The notes beneath the pieces are model-generated. The model did no database searches and had not been told where the DNA came from. It saw only the letters and a list, made by a program, of their open reading frames with translations. Source: Mytilus californianus (taxonomy: Eukaryota; Mollusca; Bivalvia; Mytilida; Mytilidae). From it: a stretch of DNA of 64,000 nucleotides. Position 1 is the first letter of the stretch. The number at the start of each line of letters is the position of its first letter. Both the position numbers and the translations under genes were made by a program. Shown here one piece after another: positions 1-13,255 of the stretch. Location of the stretch: NCBI RefSeq assembly GCF_021869535.1, contig NW_026262582.1, positions 59,966,851 through 60,030,850 of the forward strand, written 5' to 3'.

Positions 1-17
1 AACCACAATTCTCTCAC

Positions 18-108
18 CGATCTGCCGGACTATAGATGGCTACTGTCTTAACATCGGCAAACTGCTTTTCAATATCGTCATTTGTATTTTGTGCTGATGT
101 CGAGGACT
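18..108 (-). CDS. possible internal exon (91 bp), unknown product
   Basis: On the minus strand a T-rich run ending TTTTTTAG abuts position 108, and a good donor, GTGAGAG, follows position 18. The 91 bases between read open without a stop as a polar segment of about 30 residues (it includes NDDIEKQF and ADVKTVAIY) and enter and leave mid-codon. The surrounding open frame (14-250) is much less protein-like upstream of the acceptor. I recognise no family. If real, it is one exon of a gene lying mostly left of the window. Such a short open stretch with plausible splice sites can also arise by chance, so confidence is low. Confidence 0.2.
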
Positions 109-340
109 CTAAAAAACTTGTGTTTAGTTTTGTGTGAAATACTATTGTCATTTTAATCGTTATTAACATAAGCAGCAATTTTGATCTCACAATATGAGAA
201 GTTGATACAAGTCTGGTCCACATGTAATCTGGAAATGTTTTTGTATGCAAAATTATTGTAATGTAAGGACAATATTCAATAAGAATTCAATTGACGATTT
301 TGTTTCGTTAATTTGCTTACATTCCTTGAATAGTGTAAAC

Positions 341-425
341 CCCGTCTTATGCAATACACCATTTCACCATTCACCATTCAACGGTTCACAATACACCATT
401 ACGCTATGCATCATCCACGACGGGT
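341..425. repeat. degenerate ACCAT-type simple repeat
   Basis: Repeated CACCATT and CACCATA words (near 357-375 and 390-400) form a short, degenerate outlier of the larger ACCATAC minisatellite at 819-1120. It is split from that array by the dispersed repeat at 424-632. Confidence 0.6.
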
Positions 426-632
426 GACATATGTGGGGCACGATCTGCTTACCCTTCCGGAGCACCTGAGATCCCCACAGTTTTTTATGGGGTTCGTGTT
501 GCTCAGTCTTTAGTTTCTATGTTGTGTTGTGTGTACTGTTGTTTGTCTGTTTGTCTTTTTCTTTTTTAGTCATGGCATTTTATTTTCGACTTATGAGTTT
601 GAATGTCCCTTTGGTATCTTTCGCCTCTCTTC
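424..632 (+). repeat. 3' tail of bivalve RT-like dispersed element (R)
   Basis: About 209 bp starting GTGACATATGTGGGGCACG, passing through CTTCCGGAGCACCTGAGATC and ending near GGTATCTTTCGCCTC. From memory this is a tail found very often in mussel DNA, just downstream of the C-terminus of an RT-like protein. The same element occurs in the opposite orientation at 12,490-12,795 and 49,462-50,200, where the decayed coding end is still attached. Only the non-coding tail is present here. It sits inside a degenerate ACCAT repeat and so probably inserted there. The element class is uncertain. Confidence 0.65.
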
Positions 633-722
633 CTCAATAGACCATATGCCATCACACCAGTACGCCATCCAGCATTCCCCTGCCCCCTTTCTAAATTGAG
701 TTATACACATATTACACCATTC
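620..722. repeat. degenerate CCAT/ACGCC simple repeat remnant
   Basis: Words such as ACCATATGCCATCACACC and TACGCCATCC continue the ACCAT theme on the right side of the dispersed tail. The order is too loose to give a unit length. Confidence 0.4.
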
Positions 723-818
723 AAAATTACCTGCACTGTAATATGTTTGGCGGAATTGCACATTTCAGAACATCTTCTTTTATGAACGGAATACATTCAA
801 AATCAACACAACATTCAT

Positions 819-1120
819 CATGCTCAATGCACCATATATCATATATCAAAACACCATACAACATACACCATACATCATACACCATACAACATACACCATA
901 CAACATTATACCATTATACATTACAACATCCACCATACACCATACGCCATACACCATATACCATACACCATACAACATACAACATACAACATACAACATG
1001 CATCATAAAACATACAACATATACCATACAACATACACCGTACATCCTAAAACATACAACATAAAACATACACCATACACCATCCATCACTACACCATAC
1101 ACCATATACCATAATACCAT
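819..1120. repeat. ACCATACA-type minisatellite
   Basis: About 300 bp of interspersed CATACACCATA and CATACAACATA words. The basic step is about 7-8 bases with frequent ACC/AAC exchange. It is low complexity and lacks G on the + strand, so several reading frames on both strands stay open. Those long frames (727-1120, both strands) are by-products, not genes. Confidence 0.85.
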
Positions 1121-3069
1121 ATATTGAAAAGTTCACACCGTTCAAGTGCTGTACATATCAAGTTTATTTTTTTACACAAGTTCGAAGTTCCTCTCTAACT
1201 ATTATGGTACTGAAGATAGTTTGTTTGAAAAAATACCCTCAAAGACAAATCCTTCCATTCAGATCTACCGATCATATCTTCTTTAAGTTTTATTTTCAGA
1301 TTATGCTAGGTAAAGATTTAAAATTAACCATTCTAGCCGATTCAAAATGCCATCTATTTCATGGAATTTGGAAATCGGAACTTGTAGTTATTAGCGGTTT
1401 AATATTTCATTAAAATTCCGTATCACATAATTTTTTGTTTTGTTTTAACCTAGTCGTTAGCAGACATTATATTATTGATGTTATCATCTTCTGAGGGACA
1501 AATGATAACGATAAGTTGCTAAAATAATTTTCCCGCCTTTTTATGATGATCTATATGACAAAAAACCAAGTTCAAAAAAAAAATTGCCCTTTGTTTTCTC
1601 GAAGAAAATTCAATGGAATATGCATTGTTTGTTATCAATTAAAAATAGCAAATAAAATTTTAGGGTCACTGTACTGGAAAACAATATTTTTAAATCTCCG
1701 TTAAACATTTAAATTGGCGGAAATACATTACGCTAATTCTTAAACCAACGTCGTAAGACGTTTGTCCGAATTGGCGATGTTTTTCCATGTTATGGACAAG
1801 TCAATTCATATTTATTTGCTGTTTTTTGTTTGTTCGGTTACAATAACATTGAATGAAAATTACTATACACATGATGGTAGTTAATTTGGGTGTAGACAAG
1901 TAATTCAAAAGTGGTAAGTCGAAAACAATGCGTTGTTGGAATATCTAGAATGGAAATGTCGATTTGGTTAATAATAATGTTTCTGTATTAGAAAGATATT
2001 AATTTTTAAACAACGAAGATTTTTTTTATATAATGTTGGAAAAGCGATGTAAAAGTACAAATTTTATGAATATTGACTATATAGATAATGACAGGAGATC
2101 AATAATACCTTAGACTTTGTAAATATGCTGAATTACAAGATGGCCGGGCTCTTTAGCTCGTTAATATGCAAACGTTGTATCGAAAAACAGTATATGTGTT
2201 TTCAAATTCTCTGCAAAACAATTTTGGAAGCTATTTCTTAAAAATGTGGCAGGGAAATTACAAATACACTATTGGAATATAATTCTTCAAAATAAGTTAT
2301 TATGAGTGTGTACAAAATTGCATATTTAATATGTTTTCGTAGCATTTTGCATTAAAAGAAATATGCAACAGTTGAAGTATATCTGAAAGACAAGACAGAG
2401 CTTTGTTCACAAGCGTTTCAACCTCAGAAAAAAACACTGTGTTATAAGACCATATGTTTACTCTATAGATGTACTTCATGTAACATGTATGAGTCGTTGG
2501 GTCACTGTATTGCTGGCGTTAATCCGCAATCTATTATAATTATATGCGTATAGAAATGATTGGGTCATACACGTTCAAAATACCTCAGTGCAATTTTTAA
2601 TATCCATACGATTGCTATTGATACCTTGAATTTCGATCACAGGATTGATGATTTACTTTCTAAAATATTTGCGGAGACGAATTTGTAAAACCGATTACCA
2701 TGACTGTTGACACTTAAGAATATATTAGTGCATACACGTTTGAAGTAAAGGAAATTATTATCATATTATAATTTGAGTAACCATTTTTTGCTGACTTCGG
2801 TTTTGTTTCTAGACAGTTATTTTTTGTTGTTGGATTGCTGTATAGTGGACGTATACCTTTTTATTTATATAAAAAGGACTATATCATCAACATAGATCAT
2901 AACCACCTCTTCTATGATATTTGTTTGTTTGATTTTATGTAAATTCATTCCTTTTTCTTTCTGTTTTTTCTTTGTATACTTTGTATATTTCATTTGTATA
3001 TGCATATTTCTTACTGGTGAATTGACAATGCTAAACGATTGTTCTCCTTCATCGGATCAAACTTTACTC
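1121..3069. other. AT-rich stretch, nothing recognised
   Basis: About 1.95 kb with no open frame above 70 codons, no repeat found elsewhere in the window, no RNA gene and no element ends that I can see. It is the largest part of the window that is apparently single copy here, so it is the natural left flank of the tandem array. Confidence 0.6.
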
Positions 3070-5530
3070 AACATATTGATTGAATGAAATGACCGACAAT
3101 TAGGACGAAAGTATGTTATAGACCTTAAAAGTGCTCATACGATACAAATCATTACAGTCTGACCAACCAGGAAATTCATTAAGTCTAGTAGTTCCAGAGA
3201 AAAAGTGTGACAGAAAATCTGTTGGATAAACGGCCGGACGCAATAGGTGATTTTTAAATAGTCCCAACTACTAGAGTAGTGTATAAAATGGTAAGAGATA
3301 AAGATACACAGAATGTATTAAAGTAAAATTAAAAGCAGAATTAAAAAAACAAAGATTACTCAAAGATTACCAAATAGCATAATGTTAGCTGATTAATGAG
3401 CATGATGTTAACAAATGCACCAGCAATTTGATTCTCCGAGGTTTGTACAGATAGTTCAGGGATTGACTGACATCACATAACGTTTATATTTAAAGAAAAT
3501 AAATTTCAATACTGATGAGAATCTCAAATATGCATGAGTATTTTCACAGCTAAAAAATGTATAAAACATACATGCATTCACTAGCTTAACTGAACTATCA
3601 GAAATCTTAAGATTTGTATTAACTTTCTAGCGAGGAGTTACTGAAGATTCCAGTTTTTCAATCCTATGAAACAAACGAGGGAAAATAGTTATGAATCAAT
3701 TACTAATTATGACTAAAATTAATGTAGTATGACAAATATAAGACCATCACCATAAGTATTGCAGTTTATTTACGACCTTATGGTTGTTTCTGTTTTACAT
3801 CTGATACGCAACACAAGTTGAGAATATGTTAATTCCATTGCTTTATCAAATAAACATAAATTTCAATTTACAAATTACATAGACTACGTCAATGAACATA
3901 AATGACCTGAACTAATGCTTAACAGCATTTAGAGTGCTTATAATGGTAGACATCTCATACTTCATTACGTAAATACGACAAATTCAGAAGTCTTTTAAAT
4001 GCACTAAGAATACCAGACATCATTTGGATCTTTTATATAGACTGATTCCCTTTCCTGTATCTGTTTGGCTGTGACAGATATAAGGATTGACAACAAGGTT
4101 ATCTCAGATACCCGTACGTTGCCAAAGAGAGAACTAGCCTATCTTGTATAATGATTATAACAAGTTTTTTTTTAACATTCATACAGAAAAATAAATGTCT
4201 TGATACAATTCATAATTAAAGTACTGTCGAATATTTTCTTTCGTGTTGCTGCTGCAGGGAATTTATAGGTTGATTACGATATTTTTTGATAAGTTATATC
4301 TAACTTGGTATGGGCTTTTTAGCTTAAAATATGACACATTTTGACAAAAGCAAACAAATATTGATTATTCAAATTACCGTCATTACAAAATACAAAAAAT
4401 TTACGACAGCAAGTCAACAACTAAAAAATATATTTTCAACAAGAACGAATACCAATTTCTGTATTTGAATAATACGCTTAAAGGTTACGATGAACAAATC
4501 GAATATGTGTTTCATTGTTCGAAAATATTATTGAGAGTCCTTTCTTATGTCTATGTGTTTGTTATCTTCTTCTTTTGTTGTTTTAATCATTCGTTATGCT
4601 TGCTAATGCATAAGTTGATAATAACAGGAGAAACTGTTATGTGTATGTGTGCAATGAACACCTACTCCGCCTTTCTAGTTTCAATTATGAAAAATTACAA
4701 ATATTAGATATTCACATGTATTCTAAATGTCTAAATTTACTAACAAAATGTAAACGACATCTATTTTTATATAAAGCGTTTTTAATTTTGACGAACATGT
4801 TAAAAGTATAATACCTCTCAAGCGTGTCTAAGAAACATTGTGTCACACCATATTTTAAGAATGTGAATATTAGAAATGTGAACTGACAATTAACAATATA
4901 TTTCAAAAGTTCTAGACTCGAAATAAAAAAAAAATCGTAAATTATGTAAACTAACTACAGTTCAATATGTACGGCCGTCACTAAGAAGACCAACTTATAC
5001 GTCCTGTGACAAGACAAGAAATGAAACTTACGGCCTGATTGCTGAGTATTACCACAAAAAATATAGATAAAAGAAAAACAAAAGTAATAATAGGTCCCGA
5101 GACAATACCAAAAATGAAACTAACAGCCTGATTTCTGAATATAACCACAATAACCATAAATAAACGGCAATCAATTAGAATGTATCAAATTTAAGACAAG
5201 TTATACAACTTTTCGACTGCTGTCTTATTTAAAATAACTGGTTGTATAAGTTTATATATTTGTCAGATACAAATACAATTAACTTCTATTTAAATTGTTA
5301 ACAAACAACGACAAGTACAGGAAGTATGTCGGGATTGATTATCAAGTACAACAATTCTTAAGAGCCGTAAGATATTCTACCTGCAGTTAGCTATATAATA
5401 TATAAGAAGTTGATTTATATTGATAGCTTTCAATTCATTAGAAAAATGCCTAGATAAAAAAGAGATGTGGAGAATTCGTCAATGAAACAGCATTTTAAAT
5501 GCCAATTAAAAAATACCTAGAACTTTTCAT
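3070..5530 (+). repeat. leader T0, first 2.4 kb sub-block (P1)
   Basis: A divergent copy of the part of the tandem unit running from just before the L2 insertion site to just past TACGGCCGTCAC. Shared landmarks are GCGAGGAGTTACTGAAGATTCC (broken here as TAGCGAGGAGTTACTG, about 3,628), TATTTACGACC (3,768), AGATACCCGTA (about 4,108), GCTGCTGCAGGGA (about 4,249) and TACGGCCGTCAC (4,970). It is repeated at 5,570-7,967 (CCGGACG at 3,234 and 5,723). It lacks the L2 and M insertions of T1-T4 and so shows the empty sites. No gene. Confidence 0.75.
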
Positions 5531-5569
5531 TCTTTTCGGTATTCCAGAAATGTGTGGACTTTTTAACGT

Positions 5570-7967
5570 CATTCAACATATTGATATAACAGAAGACCGT
5601 CAAACAGGAAGAAAGTACATACTTGAAAAGTGCCCACACTATATAAATCATCACTGTCTGAGAAACTATAAAATTAATTATGCCTGAGAAAAAAGTGACA
5701 AAAAATTAGTTAGACACATGTGCCGGACGAACAAAGTATTTTTCAAATAGTCCCAGTAGTGTATAATAGAATGATAAATTGTCAAGATATGAAAGTAATT
5801 AAAACTCCATAAAGGCAAATTACAAACATTTGGACAAAATATTGTATTACTTAAAGATTACCGAAGAGCATAATGTTAGCTGATTAATAAGCATGATAAT
5901 TACAAATGTACCAGCATTTTGATTCTCCCAGGTTTGTACAGGTAGCTCTAGTTTTGAGTGACGTCACATAATGTTTATATGTAAAGAAAGTAAATTTAAG
6001 TGTTGATGAGAATCTCAAAATGCATGATTGAGCTTATAGCTGAAAAATATATAAAACATGCACTCACTGGCTTAATTGCACTATACGAAATCTAAAGAAA
6101 ATGTTCGCATTGATTTTCTTGCGAGGAGTTTCTGAAGATTCCGGTTTGTCAATCCTATGAAACAAACGTCCTTGAAAGAAAAAAGTTATTGAGTCAATTA
6201 CTGTGACTAAAATTAATGTAGTATGACAAAAATAAAATCATCATTAGTCTTGCAGTTTATTTACGACCATATTTGTGTTTTCTTTTTTATATCTAATACG
6301 CAACACAAGTAAAAAAATATATATTGATTCCATTGAGTTATCAAATAAACATATATTTAAATTTATAAATTGCATTGACTACGTAATTGATCATCATGAC
6401 ATGAACTAATGCTTAACAGCATTTAGAGTGCATACAATGCTAGAAGTTGCATATTTAATTACGTAAAGATGTCAATTTGATTTAAAAAAAAATCAGAAGT
6501 CTAAAAATGCACTAACAATACCGTATAGCACCTGGATCTTTTATATAGACTGGTTTCCTTTATTTATCTGTTTGACTCTGACAGATAAGTGACAACAATG
6601 GTGTCTAAGATACCCGTATGTTTAAGGGATAAAACCAGCCTATCTTTTATATTGATCATTACAAGATTATTTGAACATTCATACAGATAAAAGAGACCAT
6701 GAATTTACGTCAATAAATCGGTGATCATAGATATAAAAATAAACATACGATGAATTCAATTCAATAAATCGGTGATCATAGATATAATAACAAACATACG
6801 ATGAATTTAGTTCAATAAATCGGTGACCATAGATATAAAAACAACAATACATATACAAAAGGGGAATGAATACAAAAATGGATATATACCTTCATATAAA
6901 AGGAAGAATAATGATAACATCGTGTCCCTATAACTATATAAGTATGTCTTAAAAAAAGTTATTTATTCACGTTGTTATTTAAAATAAACACGTGGCGAAA
7001 TTGGAACAAAACAGAAATTACTTCAATCAGATTTTAACTACATTTCAAGAATGTCATTCAAAATTTCAGTAATGTCGAAGATGTTTCTTCTTTATTGCCG
7101 CTGCAGAGAATATATATGATGATCACGATATATCTGGATTAATTATATCTAAATTAGTATTGTTTTTTTTTAGCTAAATAGATGACATATTCTATCAAAG
7201 GCAACAAAAAAGATTAATTATTCACATTGTCGAATCAATACACAATACACAAAATTGTAACGTATCAAGACCAACATTGTGACCAAACCAGTATGTTATA
7301 TATTTGCCTGTACGACAGCAAGTCAACGACCAAACAATATATTTCAACAACAACGAATACCAAATTCTATATTAGAATCATACGCTTCAATTTAACGATG
7401 AACCAATCGAATATGTGTTTCTTAGTTCGAATGTATTTTTGTGAGTCCTATCTTATGTCTATCTTTTTTTATATCTTATTCTTACTATAGCATTTCATTG
7501 TTTTAACCATTCATTATGTTAGCTAATGCATAATATGACAATAATTGGTGAAACTGCTGTGAATGTGTGCAATGAATACGTACTCTGCCTCTCTAGTTTC
7601 AATTATAAAAAATTACAAATATTAGATAACCCCATGTATTATGAAATTTATTTTGGATGTCGGGATTAACTGACAAAAGAGCTTCATAAACGACAACTAT
7701 GTTTATATATAGCATTTGAATACGGCGTTTTTGATTTTAATGGACATGTTAAAAGTATATTACCTCTCAAGTGTGTCTAAGAAACATTGTGTCACACAAG
7801 CATATTACCATGTCTTAAGAATATGAATATTAGAGCTGTGAACTGCCAAAAAAAAAATTAAAAAAGTATAGACTTGGTAAAAATGGTAAAATATATAAAT
7901 GAACTACATGTCATTACGTACGGCCGTCACCAAGAAGACCAACTTATACATTGTGGTAAATAAACGT
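5570..7967 (+). repeat. leader T0, second 2.4 kb sub-block (P2)
   Basis: Second tandem copy of P1, clearly diverged from it. It contains GCGAGGAGTTTCTGAAGATT (about 6,120), the L2 empty site AGTTATTGAGTCAATT (about 6,185), AGATACCCGTATG (about 6,607), a 51 bp triplication (6,699-6,851), GCCGCTGCAGAGA (about 7,097) and TACGGCCGTCACC (7,919). It ends in the left arm of a fold-back repeat, where the unit sequence turns around. No gene. Confidence 0.75.
6699..6851 (+). repeat. 51 bp tandem triplication
   Basis: Three copies starting at 6,699, 6,750 and 6,801, each containing CAATAAATCGGTGA followed by CATAGATATAA. The same motif is single copy in T1 (about 15,735), T2 (about 28,690), T3 (about 39,962) and T4 (about 52,295), so the triplication is local to P2. 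Confidence 0.85.
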
Positions 7968-8177
7968 TTCTGGTTATAATACCTGTAAACCAGAAATCAG
8001 ACTGTTGGTTTCATTTGTTTGTTTCGTCCCGGGACCTATCATTTTCGTGTATTTATGTTTATTGTGGTTATAACCAGCAATCAGGCCGTTAGTTTCATTT
8101 CTTGTATTGTCACAAGGCCTACGTTTATTTACCACAATGTATAAGTTGGTTTCTTGGTGACGGCCGTACGTAATGAC
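7910..8177. repeat. fold-back inverted repeat (58 and 57 bp arms)
   Basis: Left arm 7,910-7,967 and right arm 8,121-8,177 are reverse complements, differing essentially by one missing base. Both arms carry TACGGCCGTCACCAAG and CCAACTTATACATTGTGG. The 153-base loop, read on the minus strand, continues as the normal downstream part of the unit (compare 5,030-5,150). So the unit runs forward to 7,967, flips, and runs backward to 8,177, after which T1 begins at a different phase. This is an inverted-duplication breakpoint rather than a transposon. Confidence 0.85.
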
Positions 8178-11100
8178 GTTATATTCCTCCAGAAGCAGGT
8201 GCTATATTCTTTTTTGAATAGATTATGTGTTGTGAATAATATGCAAGCTGTGAAAAAACCGTTTTATCATTGTAATCGTTGTATGTTCCAGGACTGGTGA
8301 TTATTTATTAAGTAACCTATGAATGTCATCTATTTTGAAAATGTCTTTTGTTCAAAATGTAATTATCTTGTTATATTTGACAACAATCTTTATGATTTTT
8401 ATTTACATATATGAGTTAAATTTCCGCTGAGAGAAACGTCTTGATAATTATACCGACAATGTTTAATAATAATCTAAAACCATTACTTTGAAAGTTGAAT
8501 GTTAGTTAATATGTAGCCGTCAATGAGACAGACACCCAACAACAAAAACAAAATACAGGTTAAGATGCCATTTTCAACAACGTGTGTCTTGTCTCTTATG
8601 GCTATAAAATACTTTGGCACATCCAAATTACCAACGTTTACATTACAATAACAGCAAATTCAGCCCCCTTCATGAATTAAAGCGGAATTATCTGGATTTG
8701 TACTTTGATAAATGAAAAGGACCATACATGAACATGTGTAGTAACTGCTGCAGTGATGACATAAGAATTCTTATTTATAAAATCAGTTTGTTAATGGTCA
8801 TTTTTTATAGATCGTTTCTTTTTTCCATCTTTTACCCTTAACAAACATGGATCTAAATTTGTATATGCATATAGAACCGCTGGTATAATATTAAAATGTC
8901 CTGCCACCCAAATATACATAAATCAGATCGAAACTTTATTTGTTGAACGTTATGTTAATCAAAAATATATATATATATCATTTTTAGGGGTACTTAAATC
9001 ACACTGAAAATTGATGTAAGAAAAGAGCCTTATATTGTGTCTAATTCACTAAAAACAGGTAACGGTAAACGCTGTAAATACCACACAGTACACCATGCCA
9101 CAAAAACAAACTATGTACACAAAAATATTTTAATCACTATGGTTACGGTATAAATAGCACTAGTGTATTCTGTGATCTTACGGTATACCCAACTGTAAAA
9201 GCGGAGTTCTACCGAATAGTCCATCAAATAATATTTATATTACAAAGGTTGATAACGTTTCCATCGTTTTGATTTGCAGACAATATCTAGGTTGTGTTAA
9301 AATGTGATTGTATATGCTCTTGTACATGTTGTACATCGTGGTTAAATGGGTTCTCCGTGATATTGTGTACAGCATCGTGTGTATAGCTACATTTAAACAA
9401 AACACACGATAAGCATGATTAACTGAAAATTTAATATCTAAAACGTGATCATTTCAGAGTCTGTTATAAAACGGTCTAGGAAAAGTGAACGCTTGTGCAC
9501 CCAATTATTCTACATAGAGACACGATCAATTCAGTATCAGTAACAGTGGCATTTAAGAATTACAAAATGAGATGTAGGTTATGCGTTATTGAGACAGCAG
9601 TCCAAGTGAATGCGAAAAATGTTTCCGTTTCTTCAAAAGCTTTATAATTGTATAGCCTTTTTATAATGCGATTCACTGCAGTTTAATTCAAATCTGGGCA
9701 ATTTTTTGTATGAAAGCTGGGAACGTGATTTTAAGATCTAAGCTGTTTGGCATTTAATTTGTTATTAGGAAATTCTTGCAACTGCAAGGTGTCAGTGTTT
9801 AATAGTTGCGTAAGGAAATGAAGCATTATTGTCATAACAGTTAATTCAAAAGACGACGAAAGATTAAATAGTACTAGGGTATTCTGTGATCTTTCGGTGT
9901 AATCGTGTCCGTTATTGCGTCTAAAGTAATTTTAATATGTACATGTCGTAATCAATCACAATGTTGGTTTTATCTGTGACGATGTGATATCAATAATATC
10001 AGTAATTCTGACTCCAAAATATTTCCAAAAGTCACGCTGTTTCAGACATCTTCCGATATCCTTAAAGATGTTAATTTCTAAAATTTGGAAAAAACTATAT
10101 TTTCATTAATGTATTCTTGAAATAATTTGCGAAGAACAAATGCATCGACAAAAGAAAACAATCATTAAAGATAAAAAAAACACAAAATCCACTAAGAAAT
10201 TCCCGAGGAAATACAAATTAAAAATTAGAAACCATATTAAAATCCAGAAAAAGGGCAAATTGTTCCGAAAGAAATAAGTGTCTCTAGATGCACCATTGGT
10301 CATAAGTATTGTTAGCATCGGGTTATTATGTGTATTTCTTTCATATCATAATGGAACAGATAGGACAGGTAGTGGCAACGAATTACAATTGCCGTCTGTA
10401 AAATGGATATTCCATTAATAGACTCTGAAATGATTACGTTTTAGATATAAGCATTCAAACTATTAGTTATGTACTGTAAGCAGCAGTTCTTTGTCAAGGA
10501 AAACATCATAGGAAATCAACTCTGGATTGTTAATTAATTTGGACATATTTATTCCATAATATTCATGGGCTACTAAAATGCATACATATAAATATACGGT
10601 TCATGTTGGGAAACATAGAATCATAGTTTTCAATGTACCCTCTCTGTCAGTTCTTCATTAGAGACTATAAAGGACTAAGTAAACTCCATTGTTTATACCC
10701 CTAAATGAAAACAATGTCTCGTCATTGGATGAAATTCTATTTTTAAGAACACTTTTTACTGATCACAGCGCCAACTGAAAATAACTCAATAGCATTCACG
10801 ACATATTGGAAACTTCTTTGCATCTATGATATTCTGTATTTTAAGTTCAACTTGACAAGTGAAAACATCAAAATCACTAAACATTAGACTAAACTCATGT
10901 TTACATTTTTTTTTTTTTTTTTTTATAATATCTGTGTTTAGATTAGAAAAGGCAAATATTTTCTACAAGTGCGCGTAGACAGGGACTGGTATTGTATGTA
11001 CTCACACAAATCTTTGTAATTCTTTATAGAATCAACGACATCTGATTCAAACACCTACGGAACATTTACATGTATATTCAAAATATTGCATTATACGTGT

Positions 11101-11666
11101 ATCGTAAAACATATAGAACATATGAAAGGCTGTTAGGATCAATCTGGGAATGCATTTCCTTGTAAAGAACATTATTGAAAAATCTCAAGATTAAAAAAAA
11201 ATGATCAAAACAAGGTTGTTGTGTCTGAAACATAGTTCGTTACAGTAAAAAAAAAAGATATGAAAACAATAATATTGATGTGTCAAGAAATGAAATACTA
11301 CGTTGATTTCAAAAGGAAAACAAGCAGTATAATGAGATGATGACTTAAAGAGGATTAATAGCGATTGCAGTAAACACAACACGTGCATATGGAATCACCT
11401 TGATATGATTTGCTCAATACGTTTAATAGTTTGTTCTGTATACCAATCAGTATGTTGTCGATGAACACATGTTATTTTAAAAAAAACAGGTAAAAACATA
11501 CACTCATACATGTCTACTAAAACATTAACAATTTAAACTATAGAAGTTCAACCTTTAAAAATATGAACTGAAAAAACGATATACAAGTGGCCTTGGTTTC
11601 AATTATGAAAAAAGAAAACAACAGACAATATCAACCATACGTGTTTAGTTGTACTGTATGCCATAT

Positions 11667-12135
11667 AAAAATAATGAGAGCTGGTATGACTGCCAATGAG
11701 ATGAGTATCCACCAGAGACCTAATGACGTGGCTTTAAACATTTATACATCATCAAACTGCCTTCAACAAAGAGAAAACCTGTACCGTATATTCAGCTATA
11801 AAGACCCAACGTAAAAAAAGTAAATAATTCCAACGAGAAAACACATGGCCTATGAAATTAAAGTAAGCGAAAAACAAATATGAACGAGAGCAACCAACAA
11901 AAACTATTGATATACAGGTTCTTGACTTTTGACAGCCACACATATAGTTTTGTTAGGTTAAATATGTGTGTGTGCGTCACACCCACATCACATCCTAATA
12001 TGTGACAGTGATATAACAGAACGACAAACAAACGTCATATACTGTTGGAAATGCATTGACGAATCAGATCGGTGCGCAGAACAAAATTTAATTTATATAT
12101 AGCCAAAATATAAAATATCAATCTAAGAGTACTCG
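11667..12135 (-). repeat. dispersed element L1 copy in T1
   Basis: Diverged copy of the mussel-type family tagged by GACTGCCAATGAGATGAG (11,690) and, further right, by GACAGCCACACATATAG. Related copies L2 and L3 occur later in each unit, all with the same orientation relative to the unit. Counterparts are at 25,624, 36,918 and 48,200. The open frame 11,587-11,814 crosses its edge and is not a gene. Confidence 0.7.
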
Positions 12136-12211
12136 CAAGTTGTAAATTGTGAATTTAGATTAATCATTTACACAGAGTGTACTATAAAAACTATTTTAGA
12201 TGTACAATAAT

Positions 12212-12300
12212 CTCATCATAGATAACAAGATAAAAGTTTGGTACGATAAACGCACGTTTCCTTTTCGAAAAATTCATCAGTGACGCTCGATTAAAAAATG
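12212..12300 (+). repeat. truncated copy of CATCATAGATA element
   Basis: CTCATCATAGATAACAAG through CATCAGTGACGCTCGATTA matches the first 90 bases of the 326 bp element at 53,333-53,658, with clear divergence. The counterpart in T4 is at about 49,048-49,140. T2 and T3 have lost this piece, with their junction near CTCGTCGTAG or TTCGTCGTAG. Confidence 0.65.
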
Positions 12301-12489
12301 AATCTTAGTTGTTTATTTTCATGTCTGCTGTCTTACAATATTTTTTTTTAAATTTTGTATCACAATAAGATACACGATTATTTTTCTGCAAGTGTGAAAA
12401 CAGTTAGTTTGGGAAATATGATTATATTAGATTAAATGATGAAAAAATAACAATTGTGTGATGAAAAAAGGATTTCAGAAGTTTTCGCA

Positions 12490-12795
12490 GGTACTCCGGA
12501 AGCGTAATCAGATCCTGCTACACATGTGGCACCCATCTTGTTACTCATGTCAGTACACAAACGGTGATAAGACTAATTTGATAGGCTACATTTGGAAAAG
12601 AATGACGGGATTGTGGTAACGACGATGAGAACATATCCGTCGGTATCTGTGAAACAGATATTTCATAACGGTTAATTAACTCGCAATAGAGTCATTATAA
12701 TCTTCGAAGGGAAGATTTCAAATTCACCACTTATAACTCTTGGTTTTATAGCTTCCTTGAAAGCAGCAATCCTCTGTCAAGGAAATCATTATAGG
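12490..12795 (-). pseudogene. decayed C-terminus of bivalve RT-like element protein (R)
   Basis: Minus-strand reading gives YNDFLDRGLLLSRKL, then LKSSLR, then LINRYEISVSQ and PTDMF, interrupted by several in-frame stops (after SRKL, after NQEL and around the LYCEL segment). I recall this series as the C-terminal end of an RT-like protein hugely repeated in bivalve genomes; the family name is uncertain. The non-coding tail (CTTCCGGA near 12,500) follows and is cut off soon after. The T4 counterpart at 49,640-50,200 keeps the full tail. T2 and T3 have lost it. Not functional. Confidence 0.7.
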
Positions 12796-13255
12796 AAATG
12801 CCACCCCTTGAATGTTTTAAAGTTTTCTGTAAACAGTTTTATTAATTAATATGAAATTCAGGCTTCAAATTCATCCTGCCAAGTTATATTCAAATGGTTT
12901 TGGCTATGCGGTTTACGTCCTTTTGGCCTATATTGCTCCTCAATATTAATACATCCTTGGCTTTCAGAAAAGTGTTTAGGATGTACCATTGTTATAAAGT
13001 GTTCATTATATTTTCTAATACAAAGTGGATGGCGCTGTTTGACCAGCCCAAAAGTCAGTGCGTCCCCACTATCATGATTTATAACATACATTTCGTTAAT
13101 TCTTTTAAGATAAATTTATAAGCTATTTCGAAACTAAGGATAACGTGGTTTTGGCTATTGACCATAAATCTTCTCAAGTATTTATACATACCCCAAACTA
13201 CTGGTTTTGAATGTTTCTAGAGAAGATAAATCTAAAAAAGTTTTTTTTTTAATAT

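Noticed and set aside
743..1114. 123-codon frame at the left end
   Set aside because: It is the ACCATACA minisatellite read in frame.
7910..8177. Terminal inverted repeats of a transposon
   Set aside because: The loop is ordinary unit sequence in inverted order and there is no target duplication, so a fold-back rearrangement explains it better.
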